In this document: positions 29,554-40,541 of the stretch, in pieces
Layout: each line of letters opens with the position of its first letter
Numbering within the stretch: the first letter of the stretch is position 1
Assembly: GCA_002189035.1 (NCBI GenBank)
Contig: NEEC01000004.1
Location: 1,674,001-1,738,000, forward strand
Reading direction: 5' to 3'
DNA length: 64,000 nucleotides
Source of the DNA: Utricularia gibba
Lineage: Eukaryota > Streptophyta > Magnoliopsida > Lamiales > Lentibulariaceae
The notes under the pieces: generated by a model
Told to the model about the DNA's origin: nothing
Seen by the model: the letters and a program-made list of their open reading frames with translations, nothing else
The model's database searches: none
Translations under genes and position numbers: made by a program

Positions 29554-31236
29554 TGCGCCGGAGAAGGATTGAAGAACTTTCGGGTGTGGAGCCAGAGAAC
29601 TTTACGAATGGGGGGAGCGAGAGTGGGGATGTGGTGAGACCACACGGCCATTCCACATAAACTCACGCGCCTACCCTTGAAAAAGTAGCTCAACTTGGAT
29701 TGGATGCATATTTTCCCTCACAAAACACATGCTAAATATACTCTAATTACTCTATTTTTAGCCAGTATTTTAAAATTTTAGATTCAAGTGGAAAACTAGA
29801 TGCCATTCAATTTAGATATACTTGTATAGTAGGATATTAGTATATTTAAATATAATGTAATTGAGTATGTATATATTCAATTGTAAATAATATTTGATAT
29901 CTGAGAAAAAAACATAAGTATATGAATAATATAAATATAATTAGATTCTCTTCAATTTGTATATATCATCTACATTATCAAAAAATGAACATGTGAATGA
30001 TATAATCTTATAAGACTGATATACATATGCTAATTAATTAAATAACGATTTATGTGTAAACTTGAATATAAATCTTATATAATATAATCTCAAATATCCT
30101 TTTAAACTCATGATTTTTAATTTAATTTAATACATTTTTAAAAATTCAAATAAAGATTTATAAATATTAAAATTAGATCATTATTTCTGTTTTTCAGAAT
30201 ATTTTAATCGAACTCGATTTATGAATAAATCACAAAAGGGGATAAACGCAATTTTAAAATACTGGTTTATGTGCTGATTAATTATAATTTACTTATTTGT
30301 ATTACCCAAAAATGAGGTGGCATAATATCGTCCTTAAGCCCTGTCTCTAATTAATCCATGGAAGTAAACGTGCATATAATGTGCCACGTGGCACGGTCCA
30401 AATTCCATGTCTTTTATGACAGTCCGTACGCCCATCCCCTTAGTCAAGAGATTGATTACCCTCCGTGATTGTCAAATGCTAAGAGAGCTGAAGCTTCTTT
30501 GTATAAAGAAAGTTGGGATTCTTCTTATTATTAAAATAATAAAAAATCCACATCCAGGAACTCTAATTCTCTCCAACTTGCTCATGACTCATCCGCCACC
30601 ACAAGATTTGATCTTTACAGATGAAAACAATGCAGGATATCAGTACGGAATGATATCTAGAAAACATCTTCGTCACCCTGTGGCCAAGCACTCGTTGGGC
30701 ATCACCTACCCAGAAGCCGCTTTTCCTATCTAAACGGCATGCTGTATGCTTCACCAACGAAATGGTTAGGTGTACGCTAACAGAAACCGCCACATCAGTC
30801 TGACTCACAGTGCCATATGAGAGGAAACAATGACACCAACATGGCCAGGGAGTTGAAGCTCAACGCAACAGAGGGCAAGCATTTGCGGATTTGATTCACA
30901 GAGCCAATAGAGAAGAAGAAGCAGTGACAGACACATGAAGCTTCATCAAATTCACCGAGGGTTGTTATATGGCAGGGGAGTTGAAACATGATAGAGAGCA
31001 AATGAACTCAAATCTGCAACGGAGATGAGCAACTGAGCTGAACAAGCCCACAGATTGCAATCAGAACAGACTTGTTTTTTTACGTGGGAGAGACAGATTC
31101 ATAGGATTTCTGCAAGCAAAAAGATGATTTTCGGTAGCTACAGACAGGAGGGATAATATAGGACAAGTATAAGCAGGGGGAAACCAATGCCACTGGTTTC
31201 ATCTTCACTTGACCCCCAAAAATTTCTACATTTTGC
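29554..31236. other. Intergenic region, mostly AT-rich
   Basis: The part at 29690-30300 is very AT-rich and holds nothing I can name. The part at 30400-31080 has more balanced composition and several short open frames (for example 30407-30733 plus and 30563-30808 minus), none resembling a family. It is probably promoter sequence for the SHOU4-like gene and the 3' flank of the gene ending at 31237. Confidence 0.4.
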
Positions 31237-31872
31237 TCAACCCCAAACACTAAATATCTTTTCACTAAGGAAGCTCACAACCCTTCTTACCGATCCCTTG
31301 TCCAAGTCCTCTTCTTTCTCGTTTTCCTTTTCCTGCTCTTCCTCCTCCAAACCGCCAGAAATCTCCGAAATGGCCTCCGCCGCAACACACCTGTCGGAAA
31401 AACTAAAATCTTCAATGCTCGGATTCAGCCCAGGCTTCATTGGCTCATTCACATTTACAGCAACGACGGCCACGCTCTTCCCCCGCCTCTTCTCCTTCTT
31501 GCTCTTGTCTTTCTTTATCTCCTTGGTCAAATTCTCCTCAAAAGCATCGATAATCTCGTGTATAAGTACACGATTAGGCGACGAATCCCACTTCACCCAG
31601 TAGCTCATATAGCACCGGAAACAGTTACAGTTGAACGACGGCAGATGGTCGGAGGTACTTTTCGAGTTCGAGGCTCCGGAAGTTGGAGGCTTTCCGTGAC
31701 TGCCGCTGAAATTCGCGGAGTAGCATGCTATCAAGTAAGCTAAAACCTCCCTGTCTGCCGGCGACAAACCTGCGGCCAAAGCGAACAACGCCGCGGGCAA
31801 GAACGAGAGCAGGTGGTCGGAAACCACCGACTGCGCGGGATGAACCGTGCTTTTCCGGTAAAGCTTCTTCAT
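31237..31872 (-). CDS. Conserved plant protein of unknown function, CNCFRCYMSYW motif
   Basis: A single exon of 211 residues. It begins MKKLYRKSTVHP and has a hydrophobic N-terminal part (LLSFLPAALFALAAGLSPADREVLAYLIAC). A conserved core follows, FNCNCFRCYMSYWVKWDSSP and NRVLIHEIIDAFEENL, then a Lys-rich patch (KKDKSKKEKRRGK) and a C-terminal acidic stretch (GGLEEEEQEKENEKEEDLDK) before VVSFLSEKIFSVWG. I recognise this as a plant-specific uncharacterised family by the Cys/Trp core and the KLYxKxxVHP start; no biochemical role is known to me. The two closely spaced cysteines could bind metal, but too few ligands are visible to claim a zinc finger. Confidence 0.75.
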   Translation of the reverse strand: MKKLYRKSTVHPAQSVVSDHLLSFLPAALFALAAGLSPADREVLAYLIACYSANFSGSHGKPPTSGASNSKSTSDHLPSFNCNCFRCYMSYWVKWDSSPNRVLIHEIIDAFEENLTKEIKKDKSKKEKRRGKSVAVVAVNVNEPMKPGLNPSIEDFSFSDRCVAAEAISEISGGLEEEEQEKENEKEEDLDKGSVRRVVSFLSEKIFSVWG

Positions 31873-33012
31873 AGATGAAAGATTCTCAGCTCCAGAGAAC
31901 GAGAAGCTTTTAGGTTTCGAAGAAATTCCTCATAGCGTCGAAGTTCGCAGAGGGCGGTAGTTATCTGGTGTGTCGCAGAGCATTGATTAAGGGAAAGCAG
32001 TGATTGCATTGGCTGTCATCCTGAAGGAGCAGAGGTGGACCCCGCAACACATTTGTTTTCGGTTTCCTTTTTGCTGCGGATCAGGGCATCATGATTTGGG
32101 CCTCAACATTGGGCTCCGAGGCCCAGTTCCCCGCTTGATTGCTCAGAAAATTCTAAAATACCTTTTCCATTTCTAGGGGTTACATACGATTCAACAAAAC
32201 AACGGCTTTTTTTAAAAAAAGATGTTATTCTTATAATTTAATTCATTTATCCGATTTAAATGAAAACAAACGCAAAAGACGTTAATCCATTCAAATACAA
32301 TTAACGTTATTTAGTATAAAAGCCCTAAATTGTTTACTCCACAAAAAAGAAATTAAATTCACAAAACAGAGTCAGTTTTTTACAGCCCCAAATGAGCTAC
32401 CAATTACGGCGGTCAAAAACCTTCGGATGCCCAAATCGCGCAACTAAGATTTCGAAAGAAGAGGATGGAATATGAGAAGCTCGGTAAGCGGATAGTCGAC
32501 TGGAGACGCGACAACCGACCAGTAAAAGCTTCCCAACGATTATTGATATCGCTACGGCCGAATCCGGCAATTCAAGAACAAGCGTATGAAATCGATTCGC
32601 ACTTGTCTTGGAGTACTCGTAGCCGATTAGGAATTTGGAAACCGAGAGTCGCACAACACCATCCCTCCCGTGAAGAGAGCGTCTCGAAACTGAGAGAAAA
32701 GGAGGAATTTTGAACCTGCGTCGGCGTTGTACTCCAAATGTAAAACCCTACTTGTAGTTTGTTGTTTGGTAACCACTCAAATGGGCTGGGCTGGAATGGG
32801 CCGGACCATTTTTTAATTAGCCGCCCCGGTGGTTATTTGAAATATGAGGTATTTTATATTAAAAAAAAGCTTAATTGTCGAAAAAATAATCAAGTGTAAA
32901 AGGAAGCACTTATGGTCACCAAACAGAGGGCAGTGGATTATTGCAATACAGTTCAAAAGTGCATAATCATACATGATAGAAAGGAACATGAGACAGCCAT
33001 GAAGGAACTCGT
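31873..33012. other. Upstream flank of unknown-function gene and CYP72A 3' flank
   Basis: No recognisable gene. Short frames at 32397-32713 on both strands overlap each other and match nothing I know. AT-rich patches occur at about 32200-32350 and 32830-32900. Confidence 0.4.
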
Positions 33013-35436
33013 CTAGATCCTCCGCAACATAAGCGGCGCGCCGTACTGGGGCTGCATATTCAGGGACACCAGAGGGCCATGCCCGTAACTGGGGTGAAGT
33101 TCGAACTCGAATCTTCGAAGCAGCATTATAACAAACACCTTGGTCTCCCAAACCGCCAAGTTGGCGCCGATGCAGTTCCGAACACCCCATCCGAACGGGA
33201 TGAACGCCGAGTGGCCGTTCGCCGCCTTCAGCACTCCCTCGGCGAATCTCTCCGGCTTGAATTCCAGCACGTCGTCTCCCCAGATCCTACGGTTACGATG
33301 GAGGAGTATCACCGGAAGCATCACCATCACGCCCTTTGGCAACCGGAGGTCGCCGAGGGAGGTCTCCTCCTCCACCACGCGAGTCACCTCCACCGACGGC
33401 GGATACAATCGAAGGACCTCGTTCACAATCATGTTGAGCTGGATTGGATAAGACACAGGCCGATTATAAACCACCTAACATGCATGAGTTTGTCGGATTT
33501 CTTACAGTTTTCAGGTGGTTGAGATCGTCTGCAGTTATGTTGTCGTTTCCGGCTAGAACTTGGAGTATCTCCTCTCTCGCACGCGCTTGCCATTGCTGGT
33601 GGTGAGCGAGCATGATGATGGTCCAGGCGACGAGATTCGAAGTGGTCTCATACCCTGCGATGAAGAAGAGCTTGCACTGCTGAATCACCTCATGCACCGC
33701 CGCAGCTCGTTCCTTGGGATCCTTCATATCTACTTCATTCAACTCATCCAAAAACATGTCCAGCAAATCAGGCTCTCCATTAATCTGCCCACTCTTTCTC
33801 TTCTCCAGCCGCTCCTGCATCATGTTCGTGAACGTCGTAGTCAACTCCCTTTCGATCGCATTCGCCCGGAGATACTTCTTCGTCGGCAGGTATCTACAAC
33901 GCGCAAACAAGTTCAGTTTCTCGCCGGTTATTTACAATCCAATTCACAAAAAACAGAATTTTCCCTTACTGTTCCCCCGGAATGCTGAAGGGTTGCGCCT
34001 GATTAGCCAGAAGAGTGAGCTCGGATATGATCCTGAAAGCCCTTTTGATCCGCGGGTTGAAATCGGTGGAGAACAAGGTGCACGACACGACGGAGCCGGT
34101 GTAGTCCGGCAGGTAGGGGAACACGTCGATGGTCCCCTGGGACCCATCCGTGGGGACCACGTGGCTCCAATCATTCAGGATCTCCTCGCACTGTCTTTGC
34201 ATAGTGGCTACCATGTACTGATTTAGAACGCCCAAACAACACGTGAAAAACATTAAATTTAATGTGATTCGTAACAATGAGGCATATAAACATTTTACAT
34301 AACATTATTAAAAAAATAAATATGCAATATTCAGCATTTTCGTCACCACAAATAATTCAGAAATTGGAAGCCTTTTTCATTGGTGGCATGTGAAAGCGTC
34401 AGTTTCACTGGACAAAAGTACGATAAAACGTCTCACTCAATAACTCAAACCGACCCACCCATGAAATATTAATATATTACCATTTTTCAAGCACGTGTTA
34501 TTATATTTTTTATTTTATGAAAATTCACGTAAATAACATTAAAAAAAAAAAACTAATCCTCGCAAGCAATAGATTTTTGACATAGTTTTTAGTCATGAAC
34601 ATTGGGAATAGTCCATATTTCTATGAAAACGCTCCAAAACAAGCAACTTTTACTACAAAAAGAATGAATTTTTAAAAAAAAAAATGCAAAGATTGAATTC
34701 ATATTTTATATAAACTCAATTTTCAAAAAAATAATTTTTGAGAAGTAGAATTAGACATAATCTTTTTTTCCACAATACAAAATATATCTAGAAAATTAAG
34801 AGAAATGGAAATTTAAAAAAAGGAGAATTAGGAAAACGGAAAAATTGAAGAAATTAAACAAATGGAATATTGACCTTGAGCTTGTCGAGATGAAAAAGAG
34901 GGTTGAGCTTCTTGCGGTTTTTGCTCCACTTTTCGCCTTCAAACCTAATCAGGCCGCCGATGAGCCGCCGGAAAATGGGGTTGGAGATCTTGAACGACTT
35001 CTGGAAAGCCAAGTGCTTGTTCATCACCACCTTCATCACCTCCGCGTCCAGTACGAATACCAGCGGCCGCGGCCCGACCCACATGAACGATCTCTCCCCT
35101 GAGGCAACAGATCCTTGTTATAAACTGTTTTTTAATCAATCTTACTGCAGGGTTTCCTGCATCCGTACCATATGTACGTATAGTCTTAGAGATGAAGGGC
35201 ATGACTCTGGGCCCAATGTCGTCGTCGATCCCTATGGGTTTGGAGTAGGACTGGTCGTACATCTCGGCGGTCTCCTTGGCGTCTCCGACGAGGAAGCGGT
35301 AAGGGTTTCCCTTGAGGCCTTGCTGCCGGAGGATTCTCTCCAGTTTTCTGGGGCGGATCCAGACCCAGTTGAAGAATCTCCATGCGGAGACGAAGAGGAG
35401 TATGAGGAGAAGAGTGGACGCAGCGTAGGATAGCAT
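33013..35436 (-). CDS. Cytochrome P450, CYP72A subfamily
   Basis: CYP72A enzymes are ER-anchored monooxygenases that oxidise terpenoids, saponin precursors, iridoids or gibberellins; the substrate cannot be read from the sequence. Exons in transcript order are 35436-35169, 35098-34875, 34217-33970, 33893-33506 and 33438-33013, giving 517 residues, normal for the family and for its usual intron pattern. The N-terminal anchor is AASTLLLILLFVSAWRFFNW. LRQQGLKGNPYRFLVGDAKE follows and is a strong CYP72A mark. The I-helix oxygen-binding motif is AGYETTS at about 326-332, the K-helix ExxR is EVLR at about 383-386, PERF is at about 438-441, and the heme loop PFGWGVRNCIG has its ligand Cys at about 465. 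All key residues are present, so it should be functional. The 657-base intron 2 (34218-34874) is AT-rich. Confidence 0.95.
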
Positions 35437-38256
35437 TCTCTGCTTCCTTGCTCCTTCACTCTCCTCTACCTCTCACCCGCTGATGGCCTGAGCTGAAACA
35501 ATAAAAGCAACTCCCTTGTCTTTTCACTCTCTAGCTCCCACCATTGATGGTACCTTCCTTATCTCTACCCTTATCTTTAGGTTGCAAGCACTTCCATGAC
35601 AACAAAAACGTTTCCGACGAGAGGGATTGCGTGCCATGGGAGACGACATCAACATATTTTACAGTTTTAGTTATAAAACAAAACTTACAAAACAGTCTAC
35701 ATTGTGAAAATTTCAATTGACACACAATAGTGTTTAGCATAGAAACCAGAAATCCATAATACAATAGATTAAATGAGCATACGTGAAGTTCAAATATATA
35801 ATAAATGAAAATTATTATATAAAGAATTAGATACAATATATTATTAATAATTTATATTTTTATATATTTAATTATTTTATTTTCAAATCTAATTCTCATA
35901 TTGTTTAGTTGAATACACCTTACTTCTACTTCCTTTCTTTAATCATTGACCCCAATCACATGTCTCATGGGAATGATTTTTGTATAGGGCACCACGTGGT
36001 GGTGGTCATATGCTTCGCTCTTTTTGAGAAAAAGGTTGTCTTGGAAACACTTATGACTCGACGCATGTTGTCCTTGCTTCCCCATATCATGTAAGTTTTG
36101 GGATCGGCATTACTTCAATGAGAGACGCAATAAAGTTTGCCATTGTGTTCTAAAAACCTTAAGATTAGAAATAGAACAGTCCCAGAAAATCAAAATGAAA
36201 TTGTGGTTTAGAAAATGGTGGACAAGTATGCTGGAATAAACAGTTCATAGAGAGTTAGTTGTATGCATTATTTGGAAATCTGATACAATCTCTGAACATC
36301 TAATTCATTTGAAGTCTTTATGATTAGGAGTTTACTCAATGTAGCTGCTTCTTGGTTCTGTTTCACCTCTTCTTCACTTTCAATTTCGAGATTGAAATCA
36401 AGATTATTGCATCATAAGAAGACAAATGAATCAACTAAAAATTGAGTAAATTAAACACCACTTCTCCACAAAGTCGTCAATTTATAATTAAAAAATTTAA
36501 AATTCGTGTAGTAAATAAAATTTATAGATTCAATTCACATAGGAATAGTACTTTAAATGAAATGTATAGTGAAATCAAAATTGATCATCAAGAACTTACG
36601 TTTGAGGTATGCAAATAGTATGTTGAATCACAATTCATTTACATTCTAAATCTTAGCTACAACTAGCAGTATCTATAAGCATAAGTAATCAAAATAAACA
36701 TATGAAAAGCAATAATACAACGAAATTTTTCCTCAAAGTACATTGAACATATTGATCATCTATCTCAAATTCACACATATATTTGTAATATACCTTAACT
36801 TTAAAATTTATTTACAAATTAACTTTATATTACATCTAGTATTGTTAATGAACATATTATACTATATTTTTAAATTTAAATTGAAAGAAAAATAATTTAT
36901 GATTTTAATTAAAATATTTCACTCTTAAATTTCATAAAATATATATCTAAATATTTTTTTTTCGCAAATCGATTATTTAAAGTATATTTTACAAAGAAAT
37001 GTTAATTATGATGTTTTATAATATTGATAATTATGTAAAAAATATATGTGTTATTTATGGGATTACAGTGTTTTTTATAAAATATTTATTTTAAATGTAT
37101 AAAATGAAATATAAAAATCATAAATATTAAATGAGCAAATTGAAATCTTAAGTGATTGATTTTCTTCTTATCAAAAAGAAATTGATTTATATTTTTAATT
37201 TCTTTATAAATACATTCTACATAAAAAAACACGAATTCCGTCTTGAAATTAATAATAAAAAAATATTACTATTGTATATACTTTATAATACAAAAATAAC
37301 TACAATAGGTTGTGTTTTTGGATACGCCATAAATAAATAAAAAAAACTTTTTAGACGAATATTCTCAATCATATTTCATGAAACCAATCTAGAGAGTGCA
37401 TCTTTAAATTAATTCAATTGATATAAAATAAATGAAGTGAATTACATGCATCTCTAAAATAATAATTACTCATAACATCATCCACAATTCGACCAATTGT
37501 ATATCTTAATGAAGATTTTAGTCTCATCAGTAAAAAAAAAAAAAAAAAAAAAACACGCAATCTACATATAATTAGAAAAATGTGTATTTTCTCTCTTTTT
37601 TTTTTACTTGTTTATGAAAGTAAAAAAGAAATTTATAAAGTGGTAAAAAGGGATTTTTATATAAATATCTACATGCTAGGCACTTACTGATCATAGGATG
37701 TGTGTTTATTGATGGAATTAAATGTGTTTTAAAGTAGGATTATAAATTATATGATGTTTAGTTGGTAGATTTAAATAATCTAGAAATTATATGAATTTTT
37801 TTAATTCTATGTACATGAATTTATTTAAAATCACATTTTATTCTTATTTTAATTAAATAAATTAATCTCATTTTTAATCCCAATTAGCTAAAAAATAACT
37901 AAAAAATTAATTCGTATATCATCGTTATTTAAATACAGTTAAATTAAACTTATTTGATCTCATTCATATCAATAAAATACTACCTTAATTTGGAGAATAC
38001 GAATAAGACTTGGCAAGATCTGCGAAGATCGACGAACGTCCGCGGGGATGACGAAAAGGAACAAGTTTTTTAAGCTTAGGAAAAGGATGCGTGTAATTGG
38101 GCCACTTTTGGGCCCATTTACATTATTGTAGGCATCCTCCTGGACATGGGTATGGGTCAGACCTCCATCCACCAGAATCCAACACCGAAGGAAACACGTT
38201 CATCACTCCGTCCGCAGGGTTCGTTCTAGGTTCCCTGCCGCCGCCGCAGCCCTGCT
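35437..38256. other. Large AT-rich intergenic region
   Basis: This 2.8-kb region separates the divergent CYP72A and bystin genes. From about 35700 to 38000 it is strongly AT-rich with no coding potential beyond short chance frames, and it may hold decayed transposon sequence that I cannot identify. A 22-base poly-A run lies at 37532-37553. Confidence 0.5.
37532..37553 (+). repeat. Poly-A run of 22
   Basis: An uninterrupted run of A. It could be the tail of an old retroelement insertion or simple slippage. I see no upstream coding remnant or target-site duplication that would decide. Confidence 0.9.
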
Positions 38257-40541
38257 ATGCCGAAGAAGCGCGAGAGGATAACGAATCCAGAACCGTTCTT
38301 GCCTGTGGGTGCGGACGCCTTCTCTTCTAAGAAACGTGCCAAGGCGCCGAAGAAACACCAACTCCAGGAGAAGCTCGTACCGTCCGACGTTAGCTCGAAG
38401 ATTCTCAAGGAAGCGCTGCTTCAGCAGAAGGAAATACAGCGGGAGGAGAATGATGAAAACGTAATTTCTGAACAGAATCCACAGACTACAATCTTTTCCC
38501 AAATCCAAAACCTTAGAGAGAATGATGATGACGATGATGATTTGGATGAATTTGACGGGTTTTCGGAGACTCAGAGTCAGTTCGCGCAATGGAATTTTGA
38601 GGTTAATCCCCTTTTGAGTTGTGATTTCATGGCCGTTGAATGCTCAAATCTGACTCTCTGAGTCTATTACAATCTTCTTTGATATTTTCCTACCTTGTGA
38701 ATGCAATAGGAAGAGATTGATGAAAGAGAAGAAAAGCTGCTGGAAGCCTTTTTATCAAAAGAGGATCGCCCGCAGCGGACATTGGCCGATATCATTGTTA
38801 AAAGAATCAAAGAAAGGGACGCTCAAGTTTCTTCAGGTTTTTAGTTACTTCCTGCTGATGGTTGAATGATCATGATTCTCTGTGCTTTTATTGGAATTAA
38901 GATGCTTGGAATGAATAAGGCCGGGGTGTTTTTGTTGGCTAGCTATCTTATCTGATGACCAAATGATCGTGTGTAGGAGAGCAGCCAACACCTCAATTGG
39001 ACGATTCCATCATAGAGATTTTTAAAGGGTGTGTAATATTGTTGCTTTTTAGTTTATTTCCTAGCAACGGCTCTCAGTCATGTTCTTTTTTTTTTCATGC
39101 AGAGTTGGTAAGCTGCTCAGCAGTTACACTTCTGGAAAGATTCCGAAAGGTTTCAAGCGATTACCTTCTCTGCCAATGTGGGAGGAACTCTTACACTTGA
39201 CTGAGCCGGAGAAGTGGTCACCAAATGCTGTGTATCAAGCAACCAGAATTTTTGCTTCTAATATGGGCTCAAAGAAGGTGGAGCGATTCTATAAGTATGT
39301 TCTGCTTCCACGTGTGAGAGAAGATATCCGGAAGAACAAGAGGCTGCACTTTGCCTTGTACCAGTCCTTGAAAAAAGCTCTGTATAAGCCAGCTGCTTTT
39401 AACATGGGGATCTTAATTCCTCTATGTAAGGTATGAATAGCTCTGAATATGCAATGAACTATTAGGAATGGCAAGCCCGACATACTATTGCGTGTTACTT
39501 TGTTTTGATTTTTTGTTGATTTGTGCTTCACTTTTTTATTTTTCTTCCCCTCTTGTAGTCAAGAACTTGCACACTACGAGAAGCAGTCATTGTTGGTAGC
39601 ATCATCGAGAAGGTCTCCATTCCTCATCTTCACTCCAGGTGTGAGTGATGTCAGTCTCAAGTAAAATGTGGTAGATATGTAGTAATTATAGCGGATGTCT
39701 AAATTGTTTTTGCTAATTTTTCATTTCATTTGCACGTAGTGTTGCATTAATGAAGCTTGCAGAGATGGAGTATTGTGGCACTACGAGGTTTAACATCCTT
39801 CTGTGTTATCATACATTACATTTTACAGTATTCAGTCTTAGATGCTGTATCTTGTTTTCAGTTATTTCATAAAGTTGCTGATAGAGAAGAAATACGCATT
39901 GCCATATCGTGTGGTGGACGCTTTGGTTGCCCATTTTACGAGATTCTATGACTCCCAACTAATGCCTGTGATTTGGCACCAATCACTTCTTGCTTTTGTT
40001 CAGAGGTCTCAGTTCTTTTCTTTCCCCTAATTTCTGCTTACTGACGCCCACTGTGTGGCATGGATCGGAATTCAAGGGAGTGCCCTGCTCTGAATATTAC
40101 TAACTTCTTCAGGTACAAAAATGATATCACAAGGGAGGACAAGGCAAACCTCAAAACCCTTGTTGAAATACAACACCATAGACTAGTAAGTGTCTCGTTC
40201 GGAAATTATTCACCTTTATCTTAGAAACAGCAGTGAGTTCTCTCTCCAATACAATCATCAGTGAGTGCTATCTTCACATTATTTCAGGTGACACCCGAAA
40301 TACTGAGAGAACTGAACTGCGGACGTAACCGTGGCGAGGAGGGTGACCCTATGAAGATTTATATCCTTCATTTTTATTGCTCACTTTACTCTCTTCTTTT
40401 ATCGTGATGGTTAGGCAAGTGAGATAAGTGTTTCATAAACTTCATTTCCTTGACTCCATCGCACCGACACCGGTCTCAGTAATCAGTATCCCAATCCAAG
40501 AGGACAGGTTTGATATTCCGGATGTACCAATGGAGGACTAA
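38257..40541 (+). CDS. Bystin/ENP1 ribosome biogenesis factor
   Basis: Bystin (yeast Enp1) is a nucleolar 40S pre-ribosome factor needed for 18S rRNA processing and pre-40S export. Ten exons, 38257-38601, 38710-38836, 38977-39028, 39103-39430, 39559-39638, 39740-39787, 39862-40005, 40113-40185, 40288-40360 and 40465-40541, give 448 residues with consistent phases. The N-terminus is basic and low-complexity with an acidic NDDDDDDLDEFDG stretch. The bystin domain shows GKIPKGFKRLPSLPMWEEL, WSPNAVYQATRIFASN, FYKYVLLPRVREDI, LYKPAAFNMGILIPLC, CTLREAVIVGSIIEKVSIP, MEYCGTTSYF, KKYALPYRVVDALVAHF, PVIWHQSLLAFVQRYK, and the C-terminal EDRFDIPDVPMED. The last intron is an AT-AC intron. Reading across it gives MKISTPVSVISIPIQED, the expected tail. 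Confidence 0.96.
40361..40464 (+). other. U12-type AT-AC intron in bystin
   Basis: The intron begins atatcctt, the exact minor-spliceosome donor consensus, and ends gcac. A perfect branch-point consensus ttccttgac lies at 40446-40454, with the branch A at 40453, eleven bases from the 3' end. There is no usable GT donor near the exon end. The joined frame (ATT-T plus CG-ACA) gives the conserved bystin C-terminus. Confidence 0.93.

Noticed and set aside
37532-37553. Retroelement insertion suggested by the poly-A run
   Set aside because: No reverse-transcriptase remnant or target-site duplication is visible, so simple slippage is just as likely.
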